Below are positions 32,896 through 41,480 of a stretch of DNA of 64,000 bases, piece after piece. This DNA comes from Streptomyces solicavernae. GTDB lineage: Bacteria > Actinomycetota > Actinomycetes > Streptomycetales > Streptomycetaceae. The stretch spans positions 434,001-498,000 of the forward strand of contig NZ_JASCIR010000002.1 in NCBI RefSeq assembly GCF_029968095.1. The letters run 5' to 3'. The notes below the pieces were generated by a model that was given only the letters and a program-made list of their open reading frames with translations, was not told the DNA's origin and searched no databases. Position numbers and translations under genes: made by a program. Position 1 is the stretch's first letter. Each line of letters begins with the position of its first letter.

Positions 32896-33978
32896 ATGAC
32901 CCCGCGCAGAACCCCGTCCGGACGCACCCCGACCCGACGCACCCCGACCCGACGCACCCCGACCGGACGCACCCTGGCCGGACTCGTCCCGCTGCTGCTC
33001 GTCGCCGCCACCGCGTGCGGCGGGGACGAACCGGCCACCACCACCGGTGCCGACGGCAAGACCCTGGACAAGGTGACGCTGACCCTCAACTGGTACCCGT
33101 ACGGCGAACACGCGCCGTTCTACTACGGCAAGCAGCAGAAGATCTTCGAGAAGCACGGCATCGACCTGCAGATACAGGCAGGCCAGGGCTCGCAGAAGAC
33201 CGTCCAGGCCACCGGCGCGGGCCAGACCGACTTCGGCTGGGCCGACACCCCGGCCGTGCTCGCGGGCGTCGAGTCCGGGGTGCCGGTGAAAAGCCTCGGG
33301 GTGTTCCTGCAGACCACGCCCGCGTCCGTGCAGTTCTTCGGCGACCAGGGCATCAAGGAGCCGGCCGACCTCAAGGGCAAGACGGTCGCGGGCACCACGG
33401 GCGACGCGCTGTCCCGTACGTTCCCGGCGTTCCTCAAGGCCAACGGGCTCTCCGAGGGCGACGTCAAGGTGCAGAACACCGACCCGGCGGGCAAGATCGC
33501 CGCGGTGATCTCCGGCAAGACGGACGCGCTTCTCGGGTACGCGAGCGACCAGGGCCCGATCATGCAGGACAAGGCCAAGAAGGACGTCTCGTATCTGCGC
33601 TTCTCCGAGCACGGGCTCAACTTCTTCTCCAACGGCCTGATCATCGGCGAGCGCACCCTCAAGGCCGACAAGGATCTGGCGACGCGGATGGCGAAGGCCG
33701 TCAGCGAGTCCTGGACCGCGGCCGAGAAGGCGCCCGGGCCCGCGGTCGCCGCCATGGACGGAGCCTCCGGCCAACTCCCGCCCGAGAAGGTCCTGTCGGA
33801 GCAGTTCGAGACCACCCTGACCCTGCTGCACACCGAGGCCACCGAGGGCAAGGCGCCCGGCGTGAACGACGAGGCCGACTGGCAGCGGACCATCGACGTG
33901 TTCAAGGAGGCGGGCATGGTGCAGGAAGCCAAGCCGGTCACCGACTACTGGGCCTCGGACGCGGCGGTGAAGGGCTGA
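32896..33978 (+). CDS. NMT1/THI5-like ABC substrate-binding lipoprotein
   Basis: A 360-residue binding protein. After an unusual Arg/Thr/Pro-rich head comes a hydrophobic signal ending LLLVAATAC, a lipobox with the lipidated Cys near residue 41. The mature part starts LTLNWYPYGEHAPFYYGKQQ, the hallmark of the NMT1/THI5 family that binds pyrimidine or thiamine precursors, riboflavin or similar nitrogen heterocycles. TDFGWADTPAVLAGVESGVP fits as well. No TPP riboswitch-like element is seen upstream, and control appears to be through a LacI site, so a thiamine role is doubtful. Ligand unresolved. Confidence 0.88.
   Translation: MTPRRTPSGRTPTRRTPTRRTPTGRTLAGLVPLLLVAATACGGDEPATTTGADGKTLDKVTLTLNWYPYGEHAPFYYGKQQKIFEKHGIDLQIQAGQGSQKTVQATGAGQTDFGWADTPAVLAGVESGVPVKSLGVFLQTTPASVQFFGDQGIKEPADLKGKTVAGTTGDALSRTFPAFLKANGLSEGDVKVQNTDPAGKIAAVISGKTDALLGYASDQGPIMQDKAKKDVSYLRFSEHGLNFFSNGLIIGERTLKADKDLATRMAKAVSESWTAAEKAPGPAVAAMDGASGQLPPEKVLSEQFETTLTLLHTEATEGKAPGVNDEADWQRTIDVFKEAGMVQEAKPVTDYWASDAAVKG
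32923..32967 (+). repeat. three 15-bp repeats before the lipoprotein signal
   Basis: Units CGCACCCCGACCCGA (32923-32937), an identical copy (32938-32952) and a near copy (32953-32967). They encode RTPTR repeats that lengthen the positively charged n-region of the signal peptide. Confidence 0.8.
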
Positions 33979-33980
33979 CC

Positions 33981-34814
33981 ATGCCGACCTTGCCGAACGA
34001 CACGAGCCCGTGCAAGTCCTCAACTCCCTTTCAGAGTAAGGTTTTTCCGGCCGTCGGCATCGACTCCGTCGACGTCCGGTTCCGCACGAAGAAGCGCGAC
34101 GTCACCGCCCTCAGCGAGGTCTCCCTCGACGTGGCGATGGGCGAGTTCGTGGCCCTCGTCGGCCCTTCGGGCTGCGGCAAGTCCACGCTCCTCAAGCTGG
34201 TCGCCGGTCTGCTCGCCCCGTCCACGGGCGAGGTGCGGCTGCAGGGCGAGCCGGTGAGCGGGCCGCGCCACGACATCGGGTACGTGTTCCAGCGCGCCGC
34301 CCTCCTGGAGTGGCGCTCGGCCCGCCGCAACATCCTGCTCCAGGCCGAGATGCGCCGGATGCCGGCCGCGCAGGCCGCCGCCCGGGCCGGTGAACTCATC
34401 GCCATGACCGGCCTGGAGGGCTTCGAGGACGCCTATCCGCACGAGCTGTCCGGCGGCATGCAGCAGCGCGTCGCCCTGTGCCGGGCCCTCCTTCACGAGC
34501 CGCCGGTGCTGCTGATGGACGAGCCGTTCGGCGCCCTCGACGCGCTCACCCGCGAACAGATGAACATCGAGCTGCGCCGCATCTGGCGCGAGACCGGCAC
34601 GACGGTGCTGCTCGTCACGCACTCCATCGCGGAAGCGGTGTACCTCGCGGACCGCGTCGTCGTCATGAGCCCCCGCCCCGGCACCATCCGGGAGATCATC
34701 GACGTCGGGCTGCCGCTGGAACGGGAGTACGGGGAGACCATGTCCCGGCCCGAGTTCGCGTCGGCGACCGGGCACATCCGGGGCTTGCTGGGGAGCGTGG
34801 GGGTGGGCGGCTAG
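33981..34814 (+). CDS. ABC transporter ATP-binding protein (SsuB/TauB/ThiZ type)
   Basis: A 277-residue ATPase: Walker A GPSGCGKST, Q-loop VFQRAALLEW, signature LSGGMQQRVALCRAL, Walker B VLLMDEPFGALD, H-loop LVTHSIAEAVYLADR. ATG 33981 is two bases after the binding-protein stop. Completes the importer; the order and the VFQ..LLEW loop are typical of the nitrate/sulfonate/thiamine-precursor class. Confidence 0.92.
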   Translation: MPTLPNDTSPCKSSTPFQSKVFPAVGIDSVDVRFRTKKRDVTALSEVSLDVAMGEFVALVGPSGCGKSTLLKLVAGLLAPSTGEVRLQGEPVSGPRHDIGYVFQRAALLEWRSARRNILLQAEMRRMPAAQAAARAGELIAMTGLEGFEDAYPHELSGGMQQRVALCRALLHEPPVLLMDEPFGALDALTREQMNIELRRIWRETGTTVLLVTHSIAEAVYLADRVVVMSPRPGTIREIIDVGLPLEREYGETMSRPEFASATGHIRGLLGSVGVGG

Positions 34815-34917
34815 GGCCTACGGCCTTACGGCCTACGGCTTCCGGCCCGGCCGGTCCCGCCGCTCACCGCCCGCCTCGGAAACCTCCCGGTAACGCCCCG
34901 CCCGTACGATCCGCCGC

Positions 34918-35484
34918 ATGCGTGTGGAGACATCCAGGCGGACCGGAGGCGACCGCGCCGCGGCCGAGGCCGGTCCCGAGCTGCTCACCGGGACCCGACT
35001 CCGCGCCCTGCACGCCGAGTTCGCGGACCTGCTCCTCGACACCGTGCACGGCGGCAACTCCCTCGGCTTCCTCGCGTCCCTGGACCGCGCGGAAGCCGAG
35101 GCGTTCTGGCGCGCGCGGGCCGACGCGGTGGACCGGGGCGGGCTGCTGCTGCTCGCCGTACGGGACCAGGGCCGGGTCGTCGGCACCGTGGGCGTCGACC
35201 TGGTCGACAAGGCCAACGGCCGGCACCGCGCCGAGATCGTCAAGCTGATGGTGCACAGCTCCGCACGCGGCCGCGGGCTCGGCCGCCTGCTCCTGACCGC
35301 CGCCGAGCGCGCCGCCGCCGAGCGGGGTGTGACCCTGCTCGTCCTGGACACCGAGACCGGCAGTGACGCCGAGGGCTTCTACGCCGCCGCGGGCTGGACC
35401 CGGGTCGGCACCATTCCCGGCTTCGCGGCCGACCCCGGGGGCGTCCTGCATCCGACGACGCTGTTCTACAAGCAGCTGACGTGA
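34918..35484 (+). CDS. GNAT family N-acetyltransferase
   Basis: A 188-residue GNAT acetyltransferase. The acetyl-CoA binding motif A is IVKLMVHSSARGRGLGRLLL (R-x-x-G-x-G/A form), followed by LVLDTETGSDAEGFYAAAGW and a final LFYKQL strand. Single gene behind the ABC operon, with a hairpin just after its stop. The acceptor substrate is unknown; relatives include antibiotic-modifying and protein-modifying enzymes. Confidence 0.88.
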   Translation: MRVETSRRTGGDRAAAEAGPELLTGTRLRALHAEFADLLLDTVHGGNSLGFLASLDRAEAEAFWRARADAVDRGGLLLLAVRDQGRVVGTVGVDLVDKANGRHRAEIVKLMVHSSARGRGLGRLLLTAAERAAAERGVTLLVLDTETGSDAEGFYAAAGWTRVGTIPGFAADPGGVLHPTTLFYKQLT

Positions 35485-35517
35485 ACCGGGGGTGCCGCAC
35501 GAGACGGCACCCCCGGT
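35485..35517. terminator. bidirectional terminator
   Basis: A perfect 13-bp stem (35485-35497 with 35505-35517) with a 7-base loop between the stops of the convergent GNAT and isomerase genes. Confidence 0.85.
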
Positions 35518-35528
35518 CACCAGTGCAC

Positions 35529-36404
35529 TCAGTACCGCAGCCCCGCCAAGTACCCGTAACTGTTACGGGCGGTGGCGAACGGATCAGCGGGCGCATCGTG
35601 CTCCACCAGCCACTGCTTGACCCCGCCGACATGCGCGTCCCGGAACATCGCGGCGAAGTCCAGGACCCCCGAGCCGACATCGGCGATCGAGCCGTCCGGC
35701 GCCATGTCCTTCACGTGCAGCGCCGGGAACCGCCGCGGATGCCGGACGAAGTACCGGGCCGGGTCCGCGTCGCCCTTGGCCGCCCAGTAGACGTCCAGCT
35801 CGAAGCCGACGAGCTCCGGATCGGTCTCCCGTACGAGGATGTCGTAGAGCACCTCGCCGTCCACCGCGGCGTGGTCCGCGCCGTGGTTGTGGAACAGCAG
35901 CGGGCCCAGCCCGGCCTCGCGGGAGGCCTTGCCGATCCGGTTGAACTCCCGTGCCACGTCCCGGAATCCGGCCGGCGTGTGCAGCGAGCCGGGCAGACTC
36001 GGCACCACCGGCCACTTCGCGCCCAGCGTGTGCAGGTCGTCCAGGGCCTGCGGCAGTCCGGCGCCGCGCAGAGTGTCGTACGAGACGTGTTCGAGCACCG
36101 CCCGCAGACCCGTCGCGTCCAGCATGCGGCGGATGCCGGGCGCGCCGTTGCCGTGCCGTCCGCTCACGCCGACCGTCGCGTACCCGATCTCCGCGAGCCG
36201 CTCCAGGGTGCCGTGGAAGTCGGCGGCCAGCGGGCCGCGCATCGTGTACAGGTGCATGCCGATGGCGCCGCGCGGAATCCGCCGCAGGGGCGCGGCGGTC
36301 GCCCGGGGCGCCATCGCGGCCGCCGTCGCGAGGCCGAGCGACGTACCGAGAAACGCCCGCCGTGTCGTCGCACGCCATCGGGATCCGGTGGGACTCAACT
36401 CCAT
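35529..36404 (-). CDS. Tat-exported sugar phosphate isomerase/epimerase-like TIM barrel
   Basis: A 291-residue AP endonuclease 2/xylose isomerase-like barrel protein. The N-terminus holds a twin-arginine signal (TTRRAFLGTSLGLATAAAMA), so it is exported. The barrel shows IGMHLYTMRGPLA, LLFHNHGADH and VGFELDVYW, and ends FPALHVKDMAPDG, the metal-binding positions of this fold. ATG 36404 follows GGGAG and is 11 bases after the stop of the ThuA/dehydrogenase gene, so both are one operon under the LacI site at 39917. It probably isomerises or hydrates a sugar derivative outside the cytoplasm, together with the large secreted protein. Confidence 0.88.
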   Translation of the reverse strand: MELSPTGSRWRATTRRAFLGTSLGLATAAAMAPRATAAPLRRIPRGAIGMHLYTMRGPLAADFHGTLERLAEIGYATVGVSGRHGNGAPGIRRMLDATGLRAVLEHVSYDTLRGAGLPQALDDLHTLGAKWPVVPSLPGSLHTPAGFRDVAREFNRIGKASREAGLGPLLFHNHGADHAAVDGEVLYDILVRETDPELVGFELDVYWAAKGDADPARYFVRHPRRFPALHVKDMAPDGSIADVGSGVLDFAAMFRDAHVGGVKQWLVEHDAPADPFATARNSYGYLAGLRY

Positions 36405-36415
36405 GGAAAACTCCC

Positions 36416-39400
36416 TCACTTGACCGTGATGCGGACCGAGCCGGTCGTCGTGTCACCCTGGTCGTCCGTGACCGTCAGACGCGCGGTGTAGCTGCCCTTG
36501 CGGGCGTACGTGTGCGCCGCGCGGGCGCCCTCCTCGCCTTCGGTCTTGCTGTTGTCGCCGAAGTCCCAGTGGTACGAGGCGACTTGACGCCCCGGCAGGA
36601 GATCCACCGAGCCGGACAGCTGCACCGCGAGCGGCGCGCTGCCCTCCGCGGGCGCGGCCTCGACCTCGACCTGGGACGCCGGACGCGCCTGAGTGCCGGG
36701 CCCGTTGAAGTGCAGCCAGTCCAGGGACAGCAGGTCCGGCTTGCCGTCGGCCCACTCGGGGTTGGTGAACACCGCGTACAGCGTGACGCTCCTGCCGGGG
36801 TCCTTCAGCTCGGTCGTCGGGGAGACCACGTTGCCCCAGCCGCCCGTGTCCGGCACCGACACCTTGCCGAGCAGCTCGCCCGTGGGGGAGCCGGCGCGGA
36901 ACTCGATGTCACCACCGAGTCCGGCCGAGGCGGCGCCGACGGTCACGGACTCGACGCCCTTGAGGTGCGTGGGCGCGAAGCCGACCCAGTCGCCGTGCTC
37001 GATCCCGGCGAGGCGTTTGCCGCCCGAGGCGTCCGCGCGGCCGGCCACCTCCGCGCCGCCGTGCGCCCCGCCGGTCGTCGTGAAGTGCTCGGCCTCCCGG
37101 AACGAGGTGCGCAGCGTCAGCGCGTCCGACCCGGTGAGCGCGGGCACCCCGCCGGGGCCGCCCTCGTCCTCGTACGCGGCGGTGATGCCGTAGTAGAGAT
37201 TCTGCCCGGGGCCGTGGCTGTCACCGGCATCCGTGGCGATCTTCCCCGCGCAGCCCGTGTAGTTGTCCAGCGGGTGCAGATGGGAGTCGTGGCCGAGCTG
37301 CGACTGCACGACGACCCGGGAGCAGTCGACCTTGCCGTCCTCCGGGTCCTTCACCTGGACCGTGAACGGAATGGTGTCGCCGAAGGAGAACATCCCGCCG
37401 TCGTCCGGCGTCCGGATCGTCACCTCGGGCCGGGTGTTGCCGACGGTCACCTCCTGCACGGCCAGCGCGGTCAGCTCCTTCGGCGCGGTCACCTTCAGGC
37501 GAGCGCTGTACCGGCCGTTCTTCTCGTACGTGTGGGTGGGCTCGGCCTCGGTCGAGTCGGTCGTGCCGTCCCCGTCGAAGTCCCAGGAGTACGTCACCGG
37601 GGTGCCGTCGGGCAGGCCCGAGCCCTTGCTGGAGAACTTCACGGTGAGCGGTCCCGGGCCGTTGTCGGGCGAGGCGGAGATCCGCGCCGCCGGCAGCCGG
37701 TCGTCGCCGACGTAGTCGATGCGGTAGATGCCCGCGCCCTCGTTGGCGCCGCCGCGTCCGGTGCCGCTGCCCACGCCGAAGTCGATCACGTACAGGGCGC
37801 CGTCAGGACCGAAGTCCGCGTCGAAAGGCTGGTTCCACTTCATGTCCTCGAAGACCGAGTTGATGGAATGCAGATCCCCTGCCTTGGCGGGCGGGAAGCG
37901 CGGGTCCTGGAATGTCTGGTCCTTGTTCTGGATGGAGAACGACTTGAAGTACTTCCGGGTCAGTTCGTAAGTCAGCCACTTCCCCTCGAACGCCTCGGGG
38001 AACTTCGTGCGGTACGTGTTGTCCGCGTCGTAGTCGTACACGGGACCGCTCATCGGGCCGCCGCCCCCGGTGCCGAGTTCGGGGAACTCCTTCGACTCGG
38101 AGTAGGCGTACCAGACCAATGCCGGCTGTGCGGGCGGGAGTTCACGCAGACCGGTGTTGTTGGGGGAGTCGTTGACCGGCTTGGCGCAGTCGAATTTCGC
38201 CCCGGACGTCTGCGTCGCGAAGTCGTAGTCGTTGAACGGGGTGTTGTTGCCGATGCAGTACGGCCAGCCGTAGTTGCCCGCCTTCGTGATGCGGTTGTAC
38301 TCGACCGTCCCCTCGGGCCCGCGGTCCGGCACGGCGCTGCGGGCGTCCGGCCCGTAGTCGGCGACGAGCAGGGCGCCGCTCAGCGGGTCCGTGGTGATGC
38401 GGAACGGATTGCGCAGGCCCATCGCGTAGATCTCGGCGCGGGTCTTCTCGGTGCCGGGCGCGAACAGATTGCCCTGCGGGACCGAGTAACTCCCGTCGTC
38501 CTCCGGCGTGATGCGCAGAATCTTGCCGCGCAGGTCATTGGTGTTGCCCGAGGTGGCCTGGGCGTCCCAGGCCCGCCGGCCCTCGCGCTCGTCGATCGGC
38601 GCGAATCCGTCCGAGGCGAACGGGTCCGTGTTGTCGCCCGTCGCGACGTACAGATCGCCCTTCTTGTCGAACGCGATCGACCCGGCCATATGCGAATTGG
38701 CCCGGCCCTCGCCCCGGAACGTCGGAATGGTGAGGAGGCGCTTCTCGGACGCCATGTCGACCTTGCCGCCGCTCTCCGTGAACCGCGACAGGTTGAGCCG
38801 TTTCTCGGTCTTGTCCGAATGCAGCAGATACAGCCAGTGGTTGTCCTGGAAATCCGGGTCGAGCGCGAGGCCGAGCAGCCCGTCGGACTGGCTCGTCATC
38901 TGAGGCGTGTACTCGAAGTCGAGGGCCGTCGTGACCGCCAGCGTCTCCTGGTCGATGACCTTCAGCTTGCCGGTGCGCTGGATGAAGAACACCCGCCGGT
39001 CCGGGGCGACCGCCAGCTCGAACGGGTCGGCCAGGTCCTCCGTGGCGAGGGGGGTGCGCTGGAACGCGCCGGTCTTGGTGGCCGTGCAGTCACCGGGCTT
39101 CGCGCCCGCCGCCCACTCGATGCCGCCGAGCAGATGCTTCCGGAACGCCTCCTCGGAGAACGCCGACTTGTCGTGCCCGCCGGCCGTGAACCAGGACCGG
39201 CCGCCGTCGTAGTTCTGACACCAGGACCACGGGTGGTCGACGCCCTCGTCCAGCCCCTCGATGCCGTCGCGCACCTTGATCTGCGCGAGCGTGTGCACCT
39301 TCCCGGTCGGATTGGCGCGCCAGTTGTACCACTCCTCGCTGCGCTCCCAGAGCTGGGGCAGGCCCTTCGTGGAGGGGTGTGCCTGGTCGAGCACCTTGAT

Positions 39401-39880
39401 CCGGCCCGTCTGCACGGCCGGGTGCTTGTCGAAGATCGCGCCGACCAGGCCCTCGTACCACTCCCAGTCCCGCTCGCTGGCGGACGCGGAGTGCAGGCCG
39501 ACCCAGCCGCCACCGCCCCGGATGTACGTCTGCAGGGCGGCGCGCTGCTCGGCGTTCAGGAGATCGCCCTTCTCCGGCGTGGAGTTGGTGTTGTTGAACA
39601 CCACGGCCTGGAAGCGGGCGAGGTTGGCGTCGGTGAACGCGCCCGCGTCGTCGGTCGCCTCGACCTCGAAGCCGTGCTCGCTGCCCAGCTTCTCGATGGC
39701 CTCGATGCCGGCGGGGATGGAGTCGTGGGCGAAGTTCGTCACCTTCGAGAACACGAGCACGCGAAAGGGCGCCGCCTGCGCGGGAGTCGGGACCGAGGAG
39801 ACTCCCAGCGCGAGGATCAGCGCCAGTAGGGCGAGCAGGGTGAGCAGTGGTCTTCGGGCGGTGCGTATCGGGTGACTCAT
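36416..39880 (-). CDS. secreted ThuA / PQQ-type sugar dehydrogenase / PKD / CBM6 protein
   Basis: An 1154-residue secreted multidomain protein. A signal peptide (to ~residue 36, ending PAQA) is followed by a ThuA trehalose-utilisation domain (~38-250; VLVFSKVTNFAHDSIPAGIE). Next comes a six-bladed glucose/sorbosone dehydrogenase-like propeller (~290-720; DGLLGLALDPDF, RGKILRITPEDDG, YGWPYCIGNN). Then a PKD domain (~730-812; YSWDFDGDGTTDSTEAEPTH), a linker, a CBM6-like carbohydrate-binding module (~925-1063) and a last PKD domain. ATG 39880 has GGGAG. Expected to act on a bound polysaccharide or sugar outside the cell. The LacI-type operator and promoter lie just upstream. Confidence 0.92.
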   Translation of the reverse strand: MSHPIRTARRPLLTLLALLALILALGVSSVPTPAQAAPFRVLVFSKVTNFAHDSIPAGIEAIEKLGSEHGFEVEATDDAGAFTDANLARFQAVVFNNTNSTPEKGDLLNAEQRAALQTYIRGGGGWVGLHSASASERDWEWYEGLVGAIFDKHPAVQTGRIKVLDQAHPSTKGLPQLWERSEEWYNWRANPTGKVHTLAQIKVRDGIEGLDEGVDHPWSWCQNYDGGRSWFTAGGHDKSAFSEEAFRKHLLGGIEWAAGAKPGDCTATKTGAFQRTPLATEDLADPFELAVAPDRRVFFIQRTGKLKVIDQETLAVTTALDFEYTPQMTSQSDGLLGLALDPDFQDNHWLYLLHSDKTEKRLNLSRFTESGGKVDMASEKRLLTIPTFRGEGRANSHMAGSIAFDKKGDLYVATGDNTDPFASDGFAPIDEREGRRAWDAQATSGNTNDLRGKILRITPEDDGSYSVPQGNLFAPGTEKTRAEIYAMGLRNPFRITTDPLSGALLVADYGPDARSAVPDRGPEGTVEYNRITKAGNYGWPYCIGNNTPFNDYDFATQTSGAKFDCAKPVNDSPNNTGLRELPPAQPALVWYAYSESKEFPELGTGGGGPMSGPVYDYDADNTYRTKFPEAFEGKWLTYELTRKYFKSFSIQNKDQTFQDPRFPPAKAGDLHSINSVFEDMKWNQPFDADFGPDGALYVIDFGVGSGTGRGGANEGAGIYRIDYVGDDRLPAARISASPDNGPGPLTVKFSSKGSGLPDGTPVTYSWDFDGDGTTDSTEAEPTHTYEKNGRYSARLKVTAPKELTALAVQEVTVGNTRPEVTIRTPDDGGMFSFGDTIPFTVQVKDPEDGKVDCSRVVVQSQLGHDSHLHPLDNYTGCAGKIATDAGDSHGPGQNLYYGITAAYEDEGGPGGVPALTGSDALTLRTSFREAEHFTTTGGAHGGAEVAGRADASGGKRLAGIEHGDWVGFAPTHLKGVESVTVGAASAGLGGDIEFRAGSPTGELLGKVSVPDTGGWGNVVSPTTELKDPGRSVTLYAVFTNPEWADGKPDLLSLDWLHFNGPGTQARPASQVEVEAAPAEGSAPLAVQLSGSVDLLPGRQVASYHWDFGDNSKTEGEEGARAAHTYARKGSYTARLTVTDDQGDTTTGSVRITVK

Positions 39881-39916
39881 GGGCGCTCCCTGGGCTCGGG
39901 ACGGCTGCGGGTGGAT

Positions 39917-39930
39917 AGAAAGCGCTTTCT
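39917..39930. promoter_or_regulatory. LacI-type operator, copy 2
   Basis: AGAAAGCGCTTTCT, identical over 14 bp to the site at 31797-31810, placed between the -10 box and the start of the ThuA/dehydrogenase gene. Links this operon to the LacI regulator and ABC transporter. Confidence 0.85.
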
Positions 39931-39944
39931 GGAGTGCGTCGTTC

Positions 39945-39973
39945 AGAGTAGGTTCGAGGTTCCGGGGGGTCAA
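39945..39973 (-). promoter_or_regulatory. candidate promoter of the ThuA/dehydrogenase operon
   Basis: On the minus strand TTGACC (39973-39968), a 17-base spacer and TACTCT (39950-39945). The operator follows 14 bases further on, the same arrangement as at 31752-31810. Confidence 0.6.
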
Positions 39974-40067
39974 TGGGGCGTCGGTTGCCGGCGTAGGGCT
40001 GGTGTGCGCGGCCACTTACGGGAGAGGGTCGTCCACAAGGACCCGCACAGCGAAGGAGCCGTACTCG

Positions 40068-40997
40068 ATGACGTACTCCGTGGGAATGGCCACCGCCCGC
40101 GACGGCGTGCAGATCGCCACCTACACCTGGCAGCCGGAGAACGGCCGCCCGCGCGCGTGGGTGCAGATCGCCCACGGCGCCGCCGAACACGGCCTGCGCT
40201 ACGACCGGTTCGCCCGCCACCTCGCCGCCCACGGCTTCGGCGTCATCGCCTCCGACCACCGCGGCCACGGCGCCACCGCCAAGGGCACCGGCGGCTACGG
40301 CGTCACCGGCGCGGACATCGAGGACTCCTGGCGCGCGATGGTCGACGACCTCAAGGCGGTCGGCGACCCGGTGCGCGCCCTGCAGCCCGGTGTCCCGCTG
40401 GTCCTCCTCGGCCACAGCATGGGCTCGCTCCTCGCCCGGGACTACGTCCAGGAGTACGCGGACGACCTCGCCGGACTGATCCTCTCCGGCACGTTCCGCT
40501 CGCTGCCGGGCGCCGAGATCGAGGGGTCCGCGGCCGAGCTTGAGCGCGAGGTCGCCGAGCGCGGCCGCACCGCCCTGTCGGACTTCATCCCGCGCCTCTT
40601 CGCCTCGTTCAACGACGCCTTCGAGCACCGCACCGGCTTCGAGTGGCTCTCCCGCGACGAGGCCGAGGTGGACACGTACGTCGCCGACGAGCGCTGCGGC
40701 TTCCCGTTCTCGGCGGGCCTCGCCCTCGACTGGGTCCGCAACGCCCGCAAGATCAACGACCCGCGCAACCTCGCCCGCGTCCCCGCCGACCTGCCGGTGC
40801 ACATCGCCGTCGGCACGGAGGACCCCTGCAACCAGCGGATGACCCTGGTCTACGAACTCCTGGAGGACTTCCGCTACGTCGGCGTCACCGACCTCACCTG
40901 GAAGGGGTACGAGGGCGCCCGCCACGAGATCCTCAACGAGACCAACCGGGACGAGGTCCAGCGGGACCTGACCGAGTGGCTGGACAAGCACGTCTGA
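40068..40997 (+). CDS. alpha/beta hydrolase, monoacylglycerol lipase-like
   Basis: A 309-residue serine hydrolase: oxyanion region QIAHGAAEHGLRYDRFARHL, DHRGHGATAKG, nucleophile elbow LLGHSMGSLLARDY, and a C-terminal IAVGTEDPCN (acid) and GARHEILNE (His). This is the monoacylglycerol lipase/lysophospholipase pattern. The ATG at 40068 follows GAAGGAG with good spacing; longer upstream readings cross the LacI operator. Single gene with a terminator hairpin. Cytoplasmic. Confidence 0.9.
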   Translation: MTYSVGMATARDGVQIATYTWQPENGRPRAWVQIAHGAAEHGLRYDRFARHLAAHGFGVIASDHRGHGATAKGTGGYGVTGADIEDSWRAMVDDLKAVGDPVRALQPGVPLVLLGHSMGSLLARDYVQEYADDLAGLILSGTFRSLPGAEIEGSAAELEREVAERGRTALSDFIPRLFASFNDAFEHRTGFEWLSRDEAEVDTYVADERCGFPFSAGLALDWVRNARKINDPRNLARVPADLPVHIAVGTEDPCNQRMTLVYELLEDFRYVGVTDLTWKGYEGARHEILNETNRDEVQRDLTEWLDKHV

Positions 40998-41012
40998 GCC
41001 CGGCCGCGCGGG

Positions 41013-41045
41013 GCGCCGGGGGAGGCGCCGGAAGTCCCCCGGCGC
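41013..41045 (+). terminator. terminator after monoacylglycerol lipase-like gene
   Basis: A perfect 11-bp stem (41013-41023 with 41035-41045), 11-base loop, just downstream of the stop at 40997. Confidence 0.75.
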
Positions 41046-41095
41046 GGCAACCGGGCCTCGGGGGGCGGCCGTTGTCAGGGCCTAGTGTCGGGGAC

Positions 41096-41467
41096 ATGGC
41101 CGCAAAGTCCTTGACCTCAGACGACGTGCGCGCGGCAGCCCTCGCGCTGCCGCAGACCACCGAGAAGATCGCCTGGTCCATGCCCACCTTCCGGGTGGCG
41201 GGCAAGATGTTCGCGACGCTCCCCGAGGACGAGACCTCGATCGCCGTCCGCTGCCCCAAGGAGGAGCGGGACGAGCTGGTCCTCGCGGAGCCCGGCAAGT
41301 TCTGGATCGCCGGCCACGAGGCCCAGTTCGCCTGGGTCCGCGCCCGCATCGACCGCCTGGAGGACCTGGACGAGCTCCGCGACATCCTCGCGGACTCCTG
41401 GCGTCAGGCGGCCCCGGCCCAACTCATCGAGCAGTACCCGCAGTTGGGCGTGCCGAGACCGGAGTGA
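41096..41467 (+). CDS. MmcQ/YjbR family DNA-binding-like protein
   Basis: A 123-residue MmcQ/YjbR-fold protein (CyaY-like fold; DUF419). It shows the family opening DDVRAAALALPQTTEKIAWSMPTF, then FRVAGKMFATLPEDETSI and an end VRARIDRLEDLDELRDILADSW. Function within the family is poorly known; nucleic-acid binding has been suggested. ATG 41096 has no strong ribosome binding site. It is convergent with the split transketolase genes. Confidence 0.85.
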   Translation: MAAKSLTSDDVRAAALALPQTTEKIAWSMPTFRVAGKMFATLPEDETSIAVRCPKEERDELVLAEPGKFWIAGHEAQFAWVRARIDRLEDLDELRDILADSWRQAAPAQLIEQYPQLGVPRPE

Positions 41468-41480
41468 GCCCCGGCGGGTC

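Noticed and set aside
35951..39829. A 1292-residue plus-strand open frame
   Set aside because: Entirely antisense to the ThuA/dehydrogenase/PKD gene and the isomerase, Arg/Gly/Val-rich and without any domain; a GC-rich shadow.
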